Shown here piece by piece: positions 1-8,748 of a DNA stretch of 21,749 bases (within the stretch, counting starts at the first letter, position 1; each line of letters opens with the position of its first letter). A model generated the notes under the pieces. The model saw only the letters and a program-made list of their open reading frames with translations, was not told where the DNA came from and did not search any database. The translations under genes were made by a program, and so were the position numbers. The stretch comes from Firmicutes bacterium CAG:555 (GTDB taxonomy: Bacteria > Bacillota > Clostridia > Oscillospirales > Oscillospiraceae). The stretch is from NCBI GenBank assembly GCA_000431075.1, contig HF986913.1, positions 7,104 to 28,852 of the forward strand. The letters run 5' to 3'.

Positions 1-472
1 TGCCGAATTTCGTGTACAGATACAGATTCTGCGGGTTGCCGAACGGCATCAGCATGCCGCCGAGATTTGCCGCCATATTCTGCATTATAAATGTAAACGG
101 CAGATACTTCTCCTTGCCTGTGGACGACAGGACAAAATAGCCCAGCGGCAGGAAGGTCAGCAGCGCCGCATCGTTCGTGATGAGCATCGAGCCGAGAAAG
201 CTTATAAATACCAGCGCAAGGATGCACATACGGCTGGTTTTAAACACCCGCACAATGCGGCAGGCAATGATATAGAAAAAGCCAACATCCCTCAGAGCGC
301 AGACCACGGCAAGCACACAGAAAAGGCAGATAAGCGTTTTCATGTCAAGATAGCCTGCGTAGGCGCTGTCAACGGGTACAAACAGCACCGTCACCGCCGC
401 TGCGACAAATGCCGTAAGCATCACCGCATTATGCTTTGCAAAGGCTTTTATGCGCACTGTCCGCACCCCCAT
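1..472 (-). CDS. ArsB/NhaD/SLC13-type anion permease, N-terminal part (runs off left edge)
   Basis: About 157 codons are present and the 3' end lies outside the window. The product starts MGVRTVRIKAF and then carries hydrophobic membrane segments. Two stretches are typical of the ion-transporter superfamily (ArsB/NhaD/citrate transporter): MLITNDAALLTFLPL, and QNMAANLGGMLMPFGNPQN with its Asn-rich, Gly-rich re-entrant pattern. Such proteins are inner-membrane carriers of anions (di- or tricarboxylate, arsenite) or Na+/H+ antiporters, and the substrate cannot be told from this fragment. The ATG at 470-472 is preceded by only a weak purine-rich site (GAGAGAAAG). A good promoter lies directly upstream at 494-521, so the gene is transcribed separately from the ATP-grasp gene behind it. 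Confidence 0.8.
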   Translation of the reverse strand, partial: MGVRTVRIKAFAKHNAVMLTAFVAAAVTVLFVPVDSAYAGYLDMKTLICLFCVLAVVCALRDVGFFYIIACRIVRVFKTSRMCILALVFISFLGSMLITNDAALLTFLPLGYFVLSSTGKEKYLPFTFIMQNMAANLGGMLMPFGNPQNLYLYTKFG

Positions 473-493
473 TCTTTCTCTCACAAATTCGGT

Positions 494-521
494 ATTATAT
501 CACTGTTTGCCGGTAAATCAA
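494..521 (-). promoter_or_regulatory. Promoter of the permease gene
   Basis: On the minus strand a TTGATT -35 box (516-521) and a perfect TATAAT -10 box (494-499) are separated by 16 bases. The predicted start near 487 leaves a leader of only about 15 nt before the ATG at 472. The -35 box begins 2 bases beyond the terminator of the upstream gene. Confidence 0.65.
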
Positions 522-522
522 T

Positions 523-552
523 AAAAATCGGAGTCATTTGACTCCGATTTTT
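523..552 (-). terminator. Intrinsic terminator of the ATP-grasp/LRR gene
   Basis: A perfect 14-bp inverted repeat (523-536 with 539-552) with a 2-base centre has A and T runs at its ends. It overlaps the last base of the TGA stop codon at 552-554. The symmetry means it would also work on the other strand. Its tip has the form TCA-NN-TGA, shared with two other terminators in the window. Confidence 0.85.
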
Positions 553-2198
553 CATATCAGCTCGAATTTGATTTTGTTCCTGTGTGCATATGTGTATGCT
601 TCGCTGTCCTTTTTGCAGCAGATGACGACATTCGGGCTGCCGAGGAACGCTGTTTCATCGATGAAGGTCACCGAGGCGGGGATAACGACCCTGCCGAGCT
701 TTCGGCAGTTTGCAAACGCCGTGCTGCGGATAGCCTTCGTACCCTCGGGAAGCTTGATCGTCGAAAGCTCATCGCAGCCTTCAAAGCATGAGCGGCTGAA
801 CGCCTCGACGCTGCCCTTGAAGATGACCTGTGAAAGCTTGGTGTTCTTACTAAATGCCCCGCTTGCGACCTCCTTGAGGTTCGCTTCCACCGTCACCGTT
901 TTGAGCCTGCAGTTTTCCTTAAATGCATTGATATCGATGTAAACTACCCTCTGCCCATCGATCTCGGCAGGGATGGTGACCTCACTCATGCCGCTGCCGC
1001 CGCGCGTTATGCGCACGCCGTCACGCTTTATCGCATAGTTGTAGTCCAGCGTTGCGCGGCGCACCGAATAATTTTTAAACACATCGTTTATTATCCGCTC
1101 ACGGTACTGCCCGTAAAGCGGGCCGTTGTTGTACTGGTGGATATCGATGCCCGCACCGGCAACATTGTACTCGATGAGCACAGGCTCGCCGTCCTCGTCG
1201 ATGGCGATATCCCACGAGGCAAAGCCGAACATCGGCACCCTGCTGTGGCAGCGTTTTACCGCTTCGAGCGCCTTGTCAAAGTTCGGCACTCTGCCTTCTT
1301 TAAACACAAAGCCGTTGGTGTGCACCTTGCTGCGGTCGCCCCTTGAGTTATAGCCGTATTCGTTCAGCCTGCCGTCGGGCTGAACGCCGCAGCCGACACC
1401 GCCGCTGGAAAAATTATCGACCTTGCTGCCGCTGTTGCCGATGCGCACGCAGGCAGAAAGGGGTATAGATTCGCCGTCGAGCATGACGGCGATTATGCGT
1501 ATTGTATTGACCGACGACTCGTTCATCTTCGCCATCTCGGGATGCTGCTTCATGACACGCTGAACGGCCATGTCCCTGTCGACCTCAAGCGCTTGCTTCA
1601 TTTCGTCACGAGTAGAGCTTTCGTCGATAAACTGTACGCCCGCTCCGCCACAGCTCATGCGGCTTATCTTGACGACTGCGCCCGGGATCCGGTTTTCATA
1701 CAGTATCTCAACGGCGTCGTCGAGGCTTATGTGTTTAAAGTCAACATCGAAATACTCGCCGTGGATCTTGCGCAGCAGCGTCACGGGGTGCTTGACGCAT
1801 GGCAGCAGGATATCCATGTAGTTTTTGTCGAGAAACGCACGAAGATAGTCAAAATCTATCTTGTTCCACTCGGTGTAGTAATAATGCAGATCGCTGCCGA
1901 CATAGTTGGGGTCAAATTTACCGGTCTTGTTTGTGTATATCTGCACCCACTCGGGCTTCACAACGCCCGTGTCCCAGATATCCTTCCAGGTCTCCTTGAC
2001 GGCTGCAAGCTGATCGTCGGTCAACGGCTCCATTTCCTCTGCGTTGTTAACATACCAGTCGAGAATGTGCTTTGCCTTCTGCTCACGCTGTATCGCCGTT
2101 GAGCTTGCGTTGACAGCACGGATAACATCCGCAGCCCTGTGCTTCATGAGAAACTCAAACATGCGGTTGTAAATAGAGTCTTTGATTTTATCTTTCAT
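552..2198 (-). CDS. ATP-grasp (sugar-transfer-associated type) protein with C-terminal BspA-type leucine-rich repeats
   Basis: The product is 548 residues. The start is the ATG at 2196-2198 with GGAGG 8 bases upstream; an ORF extends 28 codons further but has no ribosome site there. Residues about 170-375 look like the ATP-grasp family found in capsule and surface-polysaccharide loci: GAVVKISRMSCGGAGV resembles a nucleotide-binding loop, VNTIRIIAVM follows, and ASWDIAIDEDGEPVLIEYN is the acidic metal-binding strand ending in Glu and Asn. Residues about 391-548 form short LRR_5/BspA repeats (IPAEIDGQRVVYIDINAF, VIPASVTFIDETAF). ATP-grasp enzymes join a carboxylate to an amine or thiol using ATP; the substrate here is unknown. 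There is no signal peptide or membrane segment, so it is probably cytoplasmic, which is odd for BspA repeats. The fold call is by eye and good; the function is not established. Confidence 0.8.
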   Translation of the reverse strand: MKDKIKDSIYNRMFEFLMKHRAADVIRAVNASSTAIQREQKAKHILDWYVNNAEEMEPLTDDQLAAVKETWKDIWDTGVVKPEWVQIYTNKTGKFDPNYVGSDLHYYYTEWNKIDFDYLRAFLDKNYMDILLPCVKHPVTLLRKIHGEYFDVDFKHISLDDAVEILYENRIPGAVVKISRMSCGGAGVQFIDESSTRDEMKQALEVDRDMAVQRVMKQHPEMAKMNESSVNTIRIIAVMLDGESIPLSACVRIGNSGSKVDNFSSGGVGCGVQPDGRLNEYGYNSRGDRSKVHTNGFVFKEGRVPNFDKALEAVKRCHSRVPMFGFASWDIAIDEDGEPVLIEYNVAGAGIDIHQYNNGPLYGQYRERIINDVFKNYSVRRATLDYNYAIKRDGVRITRGGSGMSEVTIPAEIDGQRVVYIDINAFKENCRLKTVTVEANLKEVASGAFSKNTKLSQVIFKGSVEAFSRSCFEGCDELSTIKLPEGTKAIRSTAFANCRKLGRVVIPASVTFIDETAFLGSPNVVICCKKDSEAYTYAHRNKIKFELI

Positions 2199-2240
2199 GA
2201 TGCGCCTCCGAAATAACACTTCTATCTCATCTCTCGCATC

Positions 2241-2269
2241 AAGATAACACAGACTTTCGGGCAAGTCAA
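2241..2269 (-). promoter_or_regulatory. Promoter of the ATP-grasp/LRR gene
   Basis: On the minus strand a TTGACT -35 box (2264-2269) is followed after 17 bases by TATCTT (2241-2246), preceded by TG to give an extended -10. The predicted leader is about 40 nt with GGAGG near its end. I see no terminator between this promoter and the ferredoxin gene upstream, so read-through is also possible. Confidence 0.55.
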
Positions 2270-2297
2270 TGAGCTTGCACAAAAATTAGTCAAGATT

Positions 2298-2969
2298 TCA
2301 CAATATTCTCCCGTCGTTTGAAAAGGTCACGACCTTGAATTGGATGTGCTTTCCGCAGGCGGCGAGCGCACGCCCCAGCGCCATTTCAAGACCGCCGCAG
2401 CAGGGCACCTGCATGCGGGTGAGCGTGACGGACTTTATATCGTTTGCCGCCAGTATCTCGCCGAGCTTTTCGGCGTAATCGACGGGGTCGAGCTTCGGGC
2501 AGCCCACGAGTACGACCTTTCCGCTTATAAAATCACGATGGAAATTGCCGTAGGCGTATGCCGAGCAGTCGGCAGCGACCAAAAGGTCAGCGCCGTTGTA
2601 ATACTCCGCCGTTATCGGCGCAAGCCGTATCTGCACGGGCCAATTAGAAAGCTGCGATGGGCAGACGACTGTGTCTACCCTTTTGACCTGTATGCGTGCA
2701 GGCATCGAGCCCGGGCAGCCGGCGGTTTTCTTCGCTGCCATGTTCGCCTTCACGGCCGCTTCGTCATATGCCGCCGCTTCGCGCTCGACAAAGCTTATGG
2801 CGCCTGTCGGACAGTTGGGCAGACAGTCGCCGAAGCCGTCGCAGTAGTCATCCCGCATGAGCTTTGCCTTGCCGTCTACGAGCGCTATCGCACCCTCGTG
2901 ACAGGCATGGACGCAGGCTCCGCAGCCGCTGCACTTTGACTCGTCTATCTCGATTATTCTTCTTACCAT
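2298..2969 (-). CDS. Ferredoxin-like 4Fe-4S protein with Cys-rich C-terminal domain
   Basis: The product is 223 residues. The start is the ATG at 2967-2969 (MVRRIIEIDESKC) with GGAGG 8 bases upstream; the longer ORF starts 31 codons earlier without a ribosome site. An N-terminal bacterial ferredoxin fold has one complete cluster motif (Cys13, 16, 19, 23) and a second motif with three cysteines before the CP turn (Cys43, 49, 53), ending CPTGAI. The rest (about 85-223) is a separate domain with further cysteines (85, 103, 135, 157 in VGCPKLD, and the pair 190-191 in VPCCGG). It is probably a cytoplasmic electron carrier or redox regulator in anaerobes; the partner enzyme is not next to it. Its promoter is at 3015-3043, divergent from the gene at 3116. 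The family call is solid, the role is unknown. Confidence 0.85.
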   Translation of the reverse strand: MVRRIIEIDESKCSGCGACVHACHEGAIALVDGKAKLMRDDYCDGFGDCLPNCPTGAISFVEREAAAYDEAAVKANMAAKKTAGCPGSMPARIQVKRVDTVVCPSQLSNWPVQIRLAPITAEYYNGADLLVAADCSAYAYGNFHRDFISGKVVLVGCPKLDPVDYAEKLGEILAANDIKSVTLTRMQVPCCGGLEMALGRALAACGKHIQFKVVTFSNDGRIL

Positions 2970-3014
2970 GCCAAAACCTCCACAAAACTGTTTGCAGGGA
3001 ATAATATAATACAA

Positions 3015-3043
3015 ATTATAATCCGTTGCTGTTGAATTTGCAA
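3015..3043 (-). promoter_or_regulatory. Promoter of the ferredoxin-like gene
   Basis: On the minus strand TTGCAA (3038-3043), a 17-base spacer and TATAAT (3015-3020). The spacer and -35 overlap the inverted repeat at 3023-3046, so a protein bound there could block this promoter. Confidence 0.6.
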
Positions 3044-3046
3044 CGG
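3023..3046. repeat. Operator-like inverted repeat between divergent promoters
   Basis: CCGTTGC at 3023-3029 and GCAACGG at 3040-3046 are perfect 7-bp inverted arms, 10 bases apart (centre to centre 17). They cover the -35 box and spacer of the minus promoter and end 9 bases before the -35 of the plus promoter at 3056. The position suits a dimeric regulator. No regulator gene lies beside it, and the protein is unknown. Confidence 0.45.
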
Positions 3047-3055
3047 TCTGACCGC

Positions 3056-3084
3056 TTGACATTTTCGGGATAACTGAGTATTAT
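3056..3084 (+). promoter_or_regulatory. Promoter of the 3116 gene and psuG
   Basis: A perfect TTGACA -35 (3056-3061), a 17-base spacer and TATTAT (3079-3084). It is one of the best sigma-A-type promoters in the window. The predicted start near 3091 gives a leader of about 25 nt. Confidence 0.75.
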
Positions 3085-3115
3085 GGTCGTGAATTAAAAT
3101 TGGAAGTCTGAGTAT

Positions 3116-3637
3116 ATGAAGAAAACCACAAAGAAGCGCATTGTAATATGTATAGCGATAGTGCTCGTCATTGCGGCCGCCGCAGTGTATGTTCTCAAAA
3201 GCACCGGTGCGTCCGAGCTTACGCAGTTTAACTCTGCGTCTATGCTCGACTGGTCGCTCGGCGGCAGGATAGACGGCATCACGCTCATCCGTGACGCCCG
3301 CAGCTATGACCCCGAGCACTTTGAGTATTTTACCGATGATAACGGCAGCGGCATAAAAAGTCTCAGCTCCAACACCCGCTACTATCTCGGCTATTACCCC
3401 AGCGGTAATGTTGACGACTGCCGTGTCGTGGGCTTTGCCACGACCGAAAAAACTTATTCAGTTATGGGTATCCGCACAGGCGACGATGAGCTGGGGGCCA
3501 AGACCTCCCTGCTCGACGACGGTTACAGCATTGACGGCGGCGGCATGAACAGCTGCCGTGCCTCAAACGGCAGGGTCAGCGTGTATCTGTCGTTCGAGCA
3601 CGGTGTCGTCACCGGTGTTGCGGCTTATTTAAATTGA
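3116..3637 (+). CDS. Membrane-anchored protein of unknown function
   Basis: The product is 173 residues. A basic N-terminus (MKKTTKKR) is followed by one hydrophobic segment (about 9-27) with no lipobox cysteine, so it is probably a signal anchor with the rest outside the membrane. The C-terminal part (about 115-173) has the pattern Gly-Ile-Arg-x-Gly-Asp, an Ala/Leu helix, a Gly-Tyr turn and a final strand FEHGVVTGVAAYL. This resembles half of a BLIP/SmpA-like alpha-beta fold and a segment of the lipoprotein at 10795; that is a weak comparison by eye. The ribosome site (GGAAG, about 9 bases before the ATG) is weak. It lies 18 bases ahead of psuG and probably shares its transcript, but nothing links it to pseudouridine metabolism. 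I do not recognise the family. Confidence 0.75.
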   Translation: MKKTTKKRIVICIAIVLVIAAAAVYVLKSTGASELTQFNSASMLDWSLGGRIDGITLIRDARSYDPEHFEYFTDDNGSGIKSLSSNTRYYLGYYPSGNVDDCRVVGFATTEKTYSVMGIRTGDDELGAKTSLLDDGYSIDGGGMNSCRASNGRVSVYLSFEHGVVTGVAAYLN

Positions 3638-3655
3638 CCACAGGAGGAAAAAACT

Positions 3656-4567
3656 ATGAACAAGTATCTTGATGTTTCACCCGAGGTAGCCGAGGCTCTT
3701 GCCGCCGGCAAGCCCGTTGTTGCTCTTGAAAGCACCATCATTTCTCACGGCATGCCCTACCCCCGCAATGTGGAGACCGCTCTGCTCGTCGAGCAGACCA
3801 TCCGTGAAAACGGTGCGGTCCCCGCCACCATCGCCATCATAGGCGGCAGACTCAAGGCCGGTCTTTCCAAGGACGAGATCGAATATCTCGGCAAGTCCGG
3901 CAGAAATGTTGCCAAGACCAGCCGCCGTGATATCGCAGCCCTCGTCGCCCGCAAGGCAGACGGCGCCACCACCGTCACCACCACCATGATGATCGCCCAC
4001 ATGGCAGGCATCAGCATTTTTGCCACCGGCGGCATCGGCGGCGTGCACCGTGGCGCAGAGGTCACCATGGACATCTCCGCCGACCTTGAGGAGCTGGGCA
4101 ACACCCCCGTCATGGTCGTGTGCGCAGGTGCGAAGAGCATTCTCGACCTCGGCCTGACGCTCGAGTATCTTGAGACTAAGGGCGTTCCCGTCATCGGCTA
4201 CGGCACGGACGAGCTGCCTGCGTTCTACACCCGCCACAGCGGCTTCGGCGTTGACTACCGTGCCGACTCCCCCGAGGAGCTTGCAGCCATGTTCAAGGCT
4301 CAGAGAGGTCTCGGTCTGAAGGGCGGCATGCTCGTCACCAACCCCATCCCCGAGGAGTATTCCATGGATAAGGCCGTCATCGACGCAGCGATCGATCAGG
4401 CCATAAAGGAAGCTTCCGAAAAGGGCATTAAGGGCAAGGAGACCACCCCGTTCCTGCTTGCAAAGGTCGTGGAGCTCACCGGCGGCGACAGTCTCGACAG
4501 CAATATTGCTCTCGTTCTGAACAACGCACGCCTCGCAGCCAAGACCGCTGCCGAGTTCGTAAAGTAA
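3656..4567 (+). CDS. psuG: Pseudouridine-5'-phosphate glycosidase
   Basis: PsuG breaks the C-C glycosidic bond of pseudouridine 5'-phosphate to give uracil and ribose 5-phosphate, part of pseudouridine salvage in the cytoplasm. The product is 303 residues, full length for the family. Hallmarks seen are ALESTIISHGMPYPRN near the N-terminus (Glu25), TTVTTTMMIAHMAGI, FATGGIGGVHRGAE, MDISADL, and CAGAKSILDLGLTLE, whose Lys160 matches the catalytic lysine of the family. It ends with the usual SLDSNIALVLNNARLAA stretch. A strong AGGAGG lies 9 bases before the ATG. The usual partners, the kinase psuK and a transporter, are not next to it. A bidirectional terminator follows 10 bases after the stop. 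Confidence 0.97.
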   Translation: MNKYLDVSPEVAEALAAGKPVVALESTIISHGMPYPRNVETALLVEQTIRENGAVPATIAIIGGRLKAGLSKDEIEYLGKSGRNVAKTSRRDIAALVARKADGATTVTTTMMIAHMAGISIFATGGIGGVHRGAEVTMDISADLEELGNTPVMVVCAGAKSILDLGLTLEYLETKGVPVIGYGTDELPAFYTRHSGFGVDYRADSPEELAAMFKAQRGLGLKGGMLVTNPIPEEYSMDKAVIDAAIDQAIKEASEKGIKGKETTPFLLAKVVELTGGDSLDSNIALVLNNARLAAKTAAEFVK

Positions 4568-4577
4568 GCTATAAACG

Positions 4578-4607
4578 AAAAATCCCGCTCACATGAGCGG
4601 GATTTTT
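4578..4607. terminator. Bidirectional terminator between psuG and typA
   Basis: A perfect 14-bp inverted repeat (4578-4591 with 4594-4607), with A run, GC core and T run, sits between two convergent genes and can stop transcription from both. The tip is TCA-CA-TGA. Confidence 0.9.
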
Positions 4608-4613
4608 TTATTC

Positions 4614-6434
<1,821 letters not shown>

Positions 6435-6474
6435 AGAAACTCCAACTCCTAATCTAAATTCAACACAAAAATGT

Positions 6475-6503
6475 ATTTTAGCACTCAAAGCATTGAATTA
6501 CAA
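6475..6503 (-). promoter_or_regulatory. Promoter of typA
   Basis: On the minus strand TTGTAA (6498-6503), 17 bases, TAAAAT (6475-6480). The same TTGTAA -35 is used by murI. The predicted leader is about 35 nt. Confidence 0.55.
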
Positions 6504-6525
6504 TACTTTTCTGCTTTTTTCCGGC

Positions 6526-6562
6526 AAAAATACGCCCCCGAGCCGTAAATTCTGCTCGGGGG
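6526..6562 (-). terminator. Intrinsic terminator of the murI-argS operon
   Basis: A 9-bp GC-rich stem (6535-6543 with 6554-6562, five G-C pairs at the base) has a 10-base loop. On the minus strand it is followed by CGTA and five T residues (6526-6530). It lies about 20 bases after the argS stop. Confidence 0.8.
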
Positions 6563-6581
6563 ACAGTTAATTTGCATTTGG

Positions 6582-8327
6582 TCACATTCTTTCGGGGGCG
6601 GAAACGCCGATTATCGACAGCGAGACCGCAATGACCTTGCGCACAGTGTCGGCAAGGCAGAGCCTTGCTTCGAGCACATCGGACTGCGCACCCTTGATGC
6701 GGCAGGAGTTATAGAAGCGGTGGAAGCGGGCGGCAAGCTCGGTGACATACTTGTTTATGCGGCTCGGGTCATAGTCACGGGCTGCAAGGCGAATCTCCTC
6801 CGGCAGGGCGGCAAGCTGCTTGATGAGCTCACGCTCGGCATCGGTCGAAAGCAGTGCAAAGTCCACCTCATCGGCGCTCGGCACGGCGTGACCCTCGGCG
6901 GCAAGGGCTGCAACGAGGGTACAGATTCTTGCATGGGCGTACTGGACATAGTACACGGGGTTTTCGCTGTCCTGACGCAGGGCAAGCTCAAGGTCGAACT
7001 CCACGGGCGACTCGGGGCGGGAGTTGAAGAAATAGCGGGCGGCATCGACTGGTATCTCGTCTAAAAGGTCCGACAGCGATATCGCCTTGCCGGTGCGCTT
7101 GGACATGCGCACGACCTCGCCGCCGCGGGTGAGCTTGACAAGCTGCATGAGTACGATATCGAGCCTGTGCTCGCCGTCGAGACCCAGTGCGTCCATTGCG
7201 CCCTTGAGCCTTGCGACATGGCCGTGGTGGTCTGCGCCCCAGACATTGACGACCTTGTCGAAGCCACGCTTTTCAAACTTGTTGCGGTGGTAAGCGATGT
7301 CGGCGGCAAAATAGGTGTAGAAGCCGTTTGCACGGCGCAGAACATCGTCCTTGAGCTCGAGCTTGTCTATTTCCTCGGGCTTTTTGCCCGCCTTGAGCAG
7401 GTTCTCACGCAGTATCTCGGAGGTCTTGAGCCATAGTGCGCCGTCCTTTTCATATGTGTAGCCACGCTCGGCGAGCTTGGCGACACTGTCGGCGACATAG
7501 CCCGACTCATGCAGGCTTGATTCATAAAACCACTCGTCGTACTTGATGCCGTAGCGCTCAAGGTCTGACTTCATCTTGGGCAGATTGTGCTCAAGGCCGA
7601 ACTTTGCCATCATCTCGTGGCGCTCGGCTTGGGACTTATCCATCCAGCTCTCGCCGTACTTTTCGCAGAACAGGCGTGCAAGCTCTTTGATATCGTCGCC
7701 GTGATAGCCGTCCTCGGGGAACTGGACGGCGTCCTCGCCCTTGACAAGCTGGAGGCAGCGAGCCTCGATGGAGCCTGCAAATTTCTCGATCTGATTGCCG
7801 GCATCGTTTACATAGAACTCACGCCAGACATTGTAGCCCGCTCTTTGCAGAACGGAAGCCAGTGCGTCACCCAGCACGCCGCCGCGGGCGTTTCCCATGT
7901 GCATTGGGCCTGTGGGGTTTGCGGAAACGAACTCGACCATGAGCTTCTGACCCTTGCCGATATCGCAGCTGCCGTAATCTGCGCCCTCATCGTTTACAAG
8001 GCGCACGACATCGCCGTACCACTTGTCGCCCAAGCGAAAATTCATAAAGCCCGGGCCTGCGACCTCGCAGGATGAAAACCAGCTGCCGTCAAGCTGCATA
8101 TTCGCAATAAGCGTCTCGGCGACCTTCCTCGGCGGCATGCGCATGAGCTTTGCGCTTGCCATCGCAAAGTTTGCGGCGTAATCGCCGTTTGCGGTGTCCT
8201 TGGGTATCTCGACGCTGCCGTTGAGAGTCAGCCCCTCGGGCAGCTCGCCCTTTGCGGCGGCGGCAAGGTATGCGTCGTTTACAAGCTTCGTTATCTGCTC
8301 CTTGGCCATCTGAATCATGTTTGCCAT
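6582..8327 (-). CDS. argS: Arginine--tRNA ligase
   Basis: Class I aminoacyl-tRNA synthetase that charges tRNA-Arg in the cytoplasm. The product is 581 residues, usual for ArgS. It shows an N-terminal additional domain (about 1-115), SANPTGPMHMGNARGG with the HIGH motif as HMGN at 143-146, YVNDAGNQI, WGADHHGHVARLKGAMDALG, MSKRTGKAISLSDLLDE in the KMSKS position, and the anticodon-binding domain with YVQYAHARICTL and DYDPSRINKYVTELAARFHRFYN. The start has an AAAGGA site; an internal Met4 is possible. It is the last gene of the operon: it begins 1 base after the DUF1934 stop and ends before the terminator at 6526-6562. Confidence 0.98.
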   Translation of the reverse strand: MANMIQMAKEQITKLVNDAYLAAAAKGELPEGLTLNGSVEIPKDTANGDYAANFAMASAKLMRMPPRKVAETLIANMQLDGSWFSSCEVAGPGFMNFRLGDKWYGDVVRLVNDEGADYGSCDIGKGQKLMVEFVSANPTGPMHMGNARGGVLGDALASVLQRAGYNVWREFYVNDAGNQIEKFAGSIEARCLQLVKGEDAVQFPEDGYHGDDIKELARLFCEKYGESWMDKSQAERHEMMAKFGLEHNLPKMKSDLERYGIKYDEWFYESSLHESGYVADSVAKLAERGYTYEKDGALWLKTSEILRENLLKAGKKPEEIDKLELKDDVLRRANGFYTYFAADIAYHRNKFEKRGFDKVVNVWGADHHGHVARLKGAMDALGLDGEHRLDIVLMQLVKLTRGGEVVRMSKRTGKAISLSDLLDEIPVDAARYFFNSRPESPVEFDLELALRQDSENPVYYVQYAHARICTLVAALAAEGHAVPSADEVDFALLSTDAERELIKQLAALPEEIRLAARDYDPSRINKYVTELAARFHRFYNSCRIKGAQSDVLEARLCLADTVRKVIAVSLSIIGVSAPERM

Positions 8328-8328
8328 T

Positions 8329-8748
8329 TTATCTCTGTTCCTTTACACTGATTTTGAGTTGATTTTTGCTGGACACGGTGTGCTCCATGTTGACCGTGTA
8401 GTCGATGCAAAGCTCGCCGCCAAAGTCGTCCAGCCGTGCATTTATCTTCTTGGTTTCGACCTCGAGTGTAGCCGAGCCAAACCGGGTATCATATAAAAAG
8501 CTGCTTTTTTGCCCGGGTATGAACACCATGCGGGCGTTGAGCGTTCCGCTGCGCTCGACGGTGACACGGTCGGGCTCGACCACGACCCTTGTCGCCGTTC
8601 CGGCAAGTCCGGTCAGCTCACTTTCAAGATAGTACATCTCAAAGCCGTTTTCCGAGCGTGTGTAATAGCCCTCGGTCACAAGCTCGATGGTGTCCGTGTC
8701 GTCACCGGCGATGCCCTGAATGCCGGAGACCGTTATGAGCGCTCTCAT
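8329..8748 (-). CDS. DUF1934 (YwiB-like) beta-barrel protein
   Basis: The product is 139 residues. The DUF1934 pattern is visible: an N-terminal strand ITVSGIQ, a Thr/Glu-rich middle, YYLESELTGLAGTATRV, and a final strand ending LKISVKEQR. Members are small calycin-like barrels of unknown function in Firmicutes, usually directly upstream of argS, as here. The start overlaps the murI stop by 4 bases (ATGA), so the two are translationally coupled. The role is not known; its constant linkage to argS and murI suggests a housekeeping job. The family call rests on sequence pattern plus synteny. Confidence 0.85.
   Translation of the reverse strand: MRALITVSGIQGIAGDDTDTIELVTEGYYTRSENGFEMYYLESELTGLAGTATRVVVEPDRVTVERSGTLNARMVFIPGQKSSFLYDTRFGSATLEVETKKINARLDDFGGELCIDYTVNMEHTVSSKNQLKISVKEQR

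Noticed and set aside
1542..2102. Plus-strand ORF of 186 codons
   Set aside because: It is antisense to the ATP-grasp gene, with no ribosome site and no recognisable domain.
2270..2297. Terminator after the ferredoxin gene
   Set aside because: Only a weak 5-bp GCAAG/CTTGC hairpin is present, without a T run after it.
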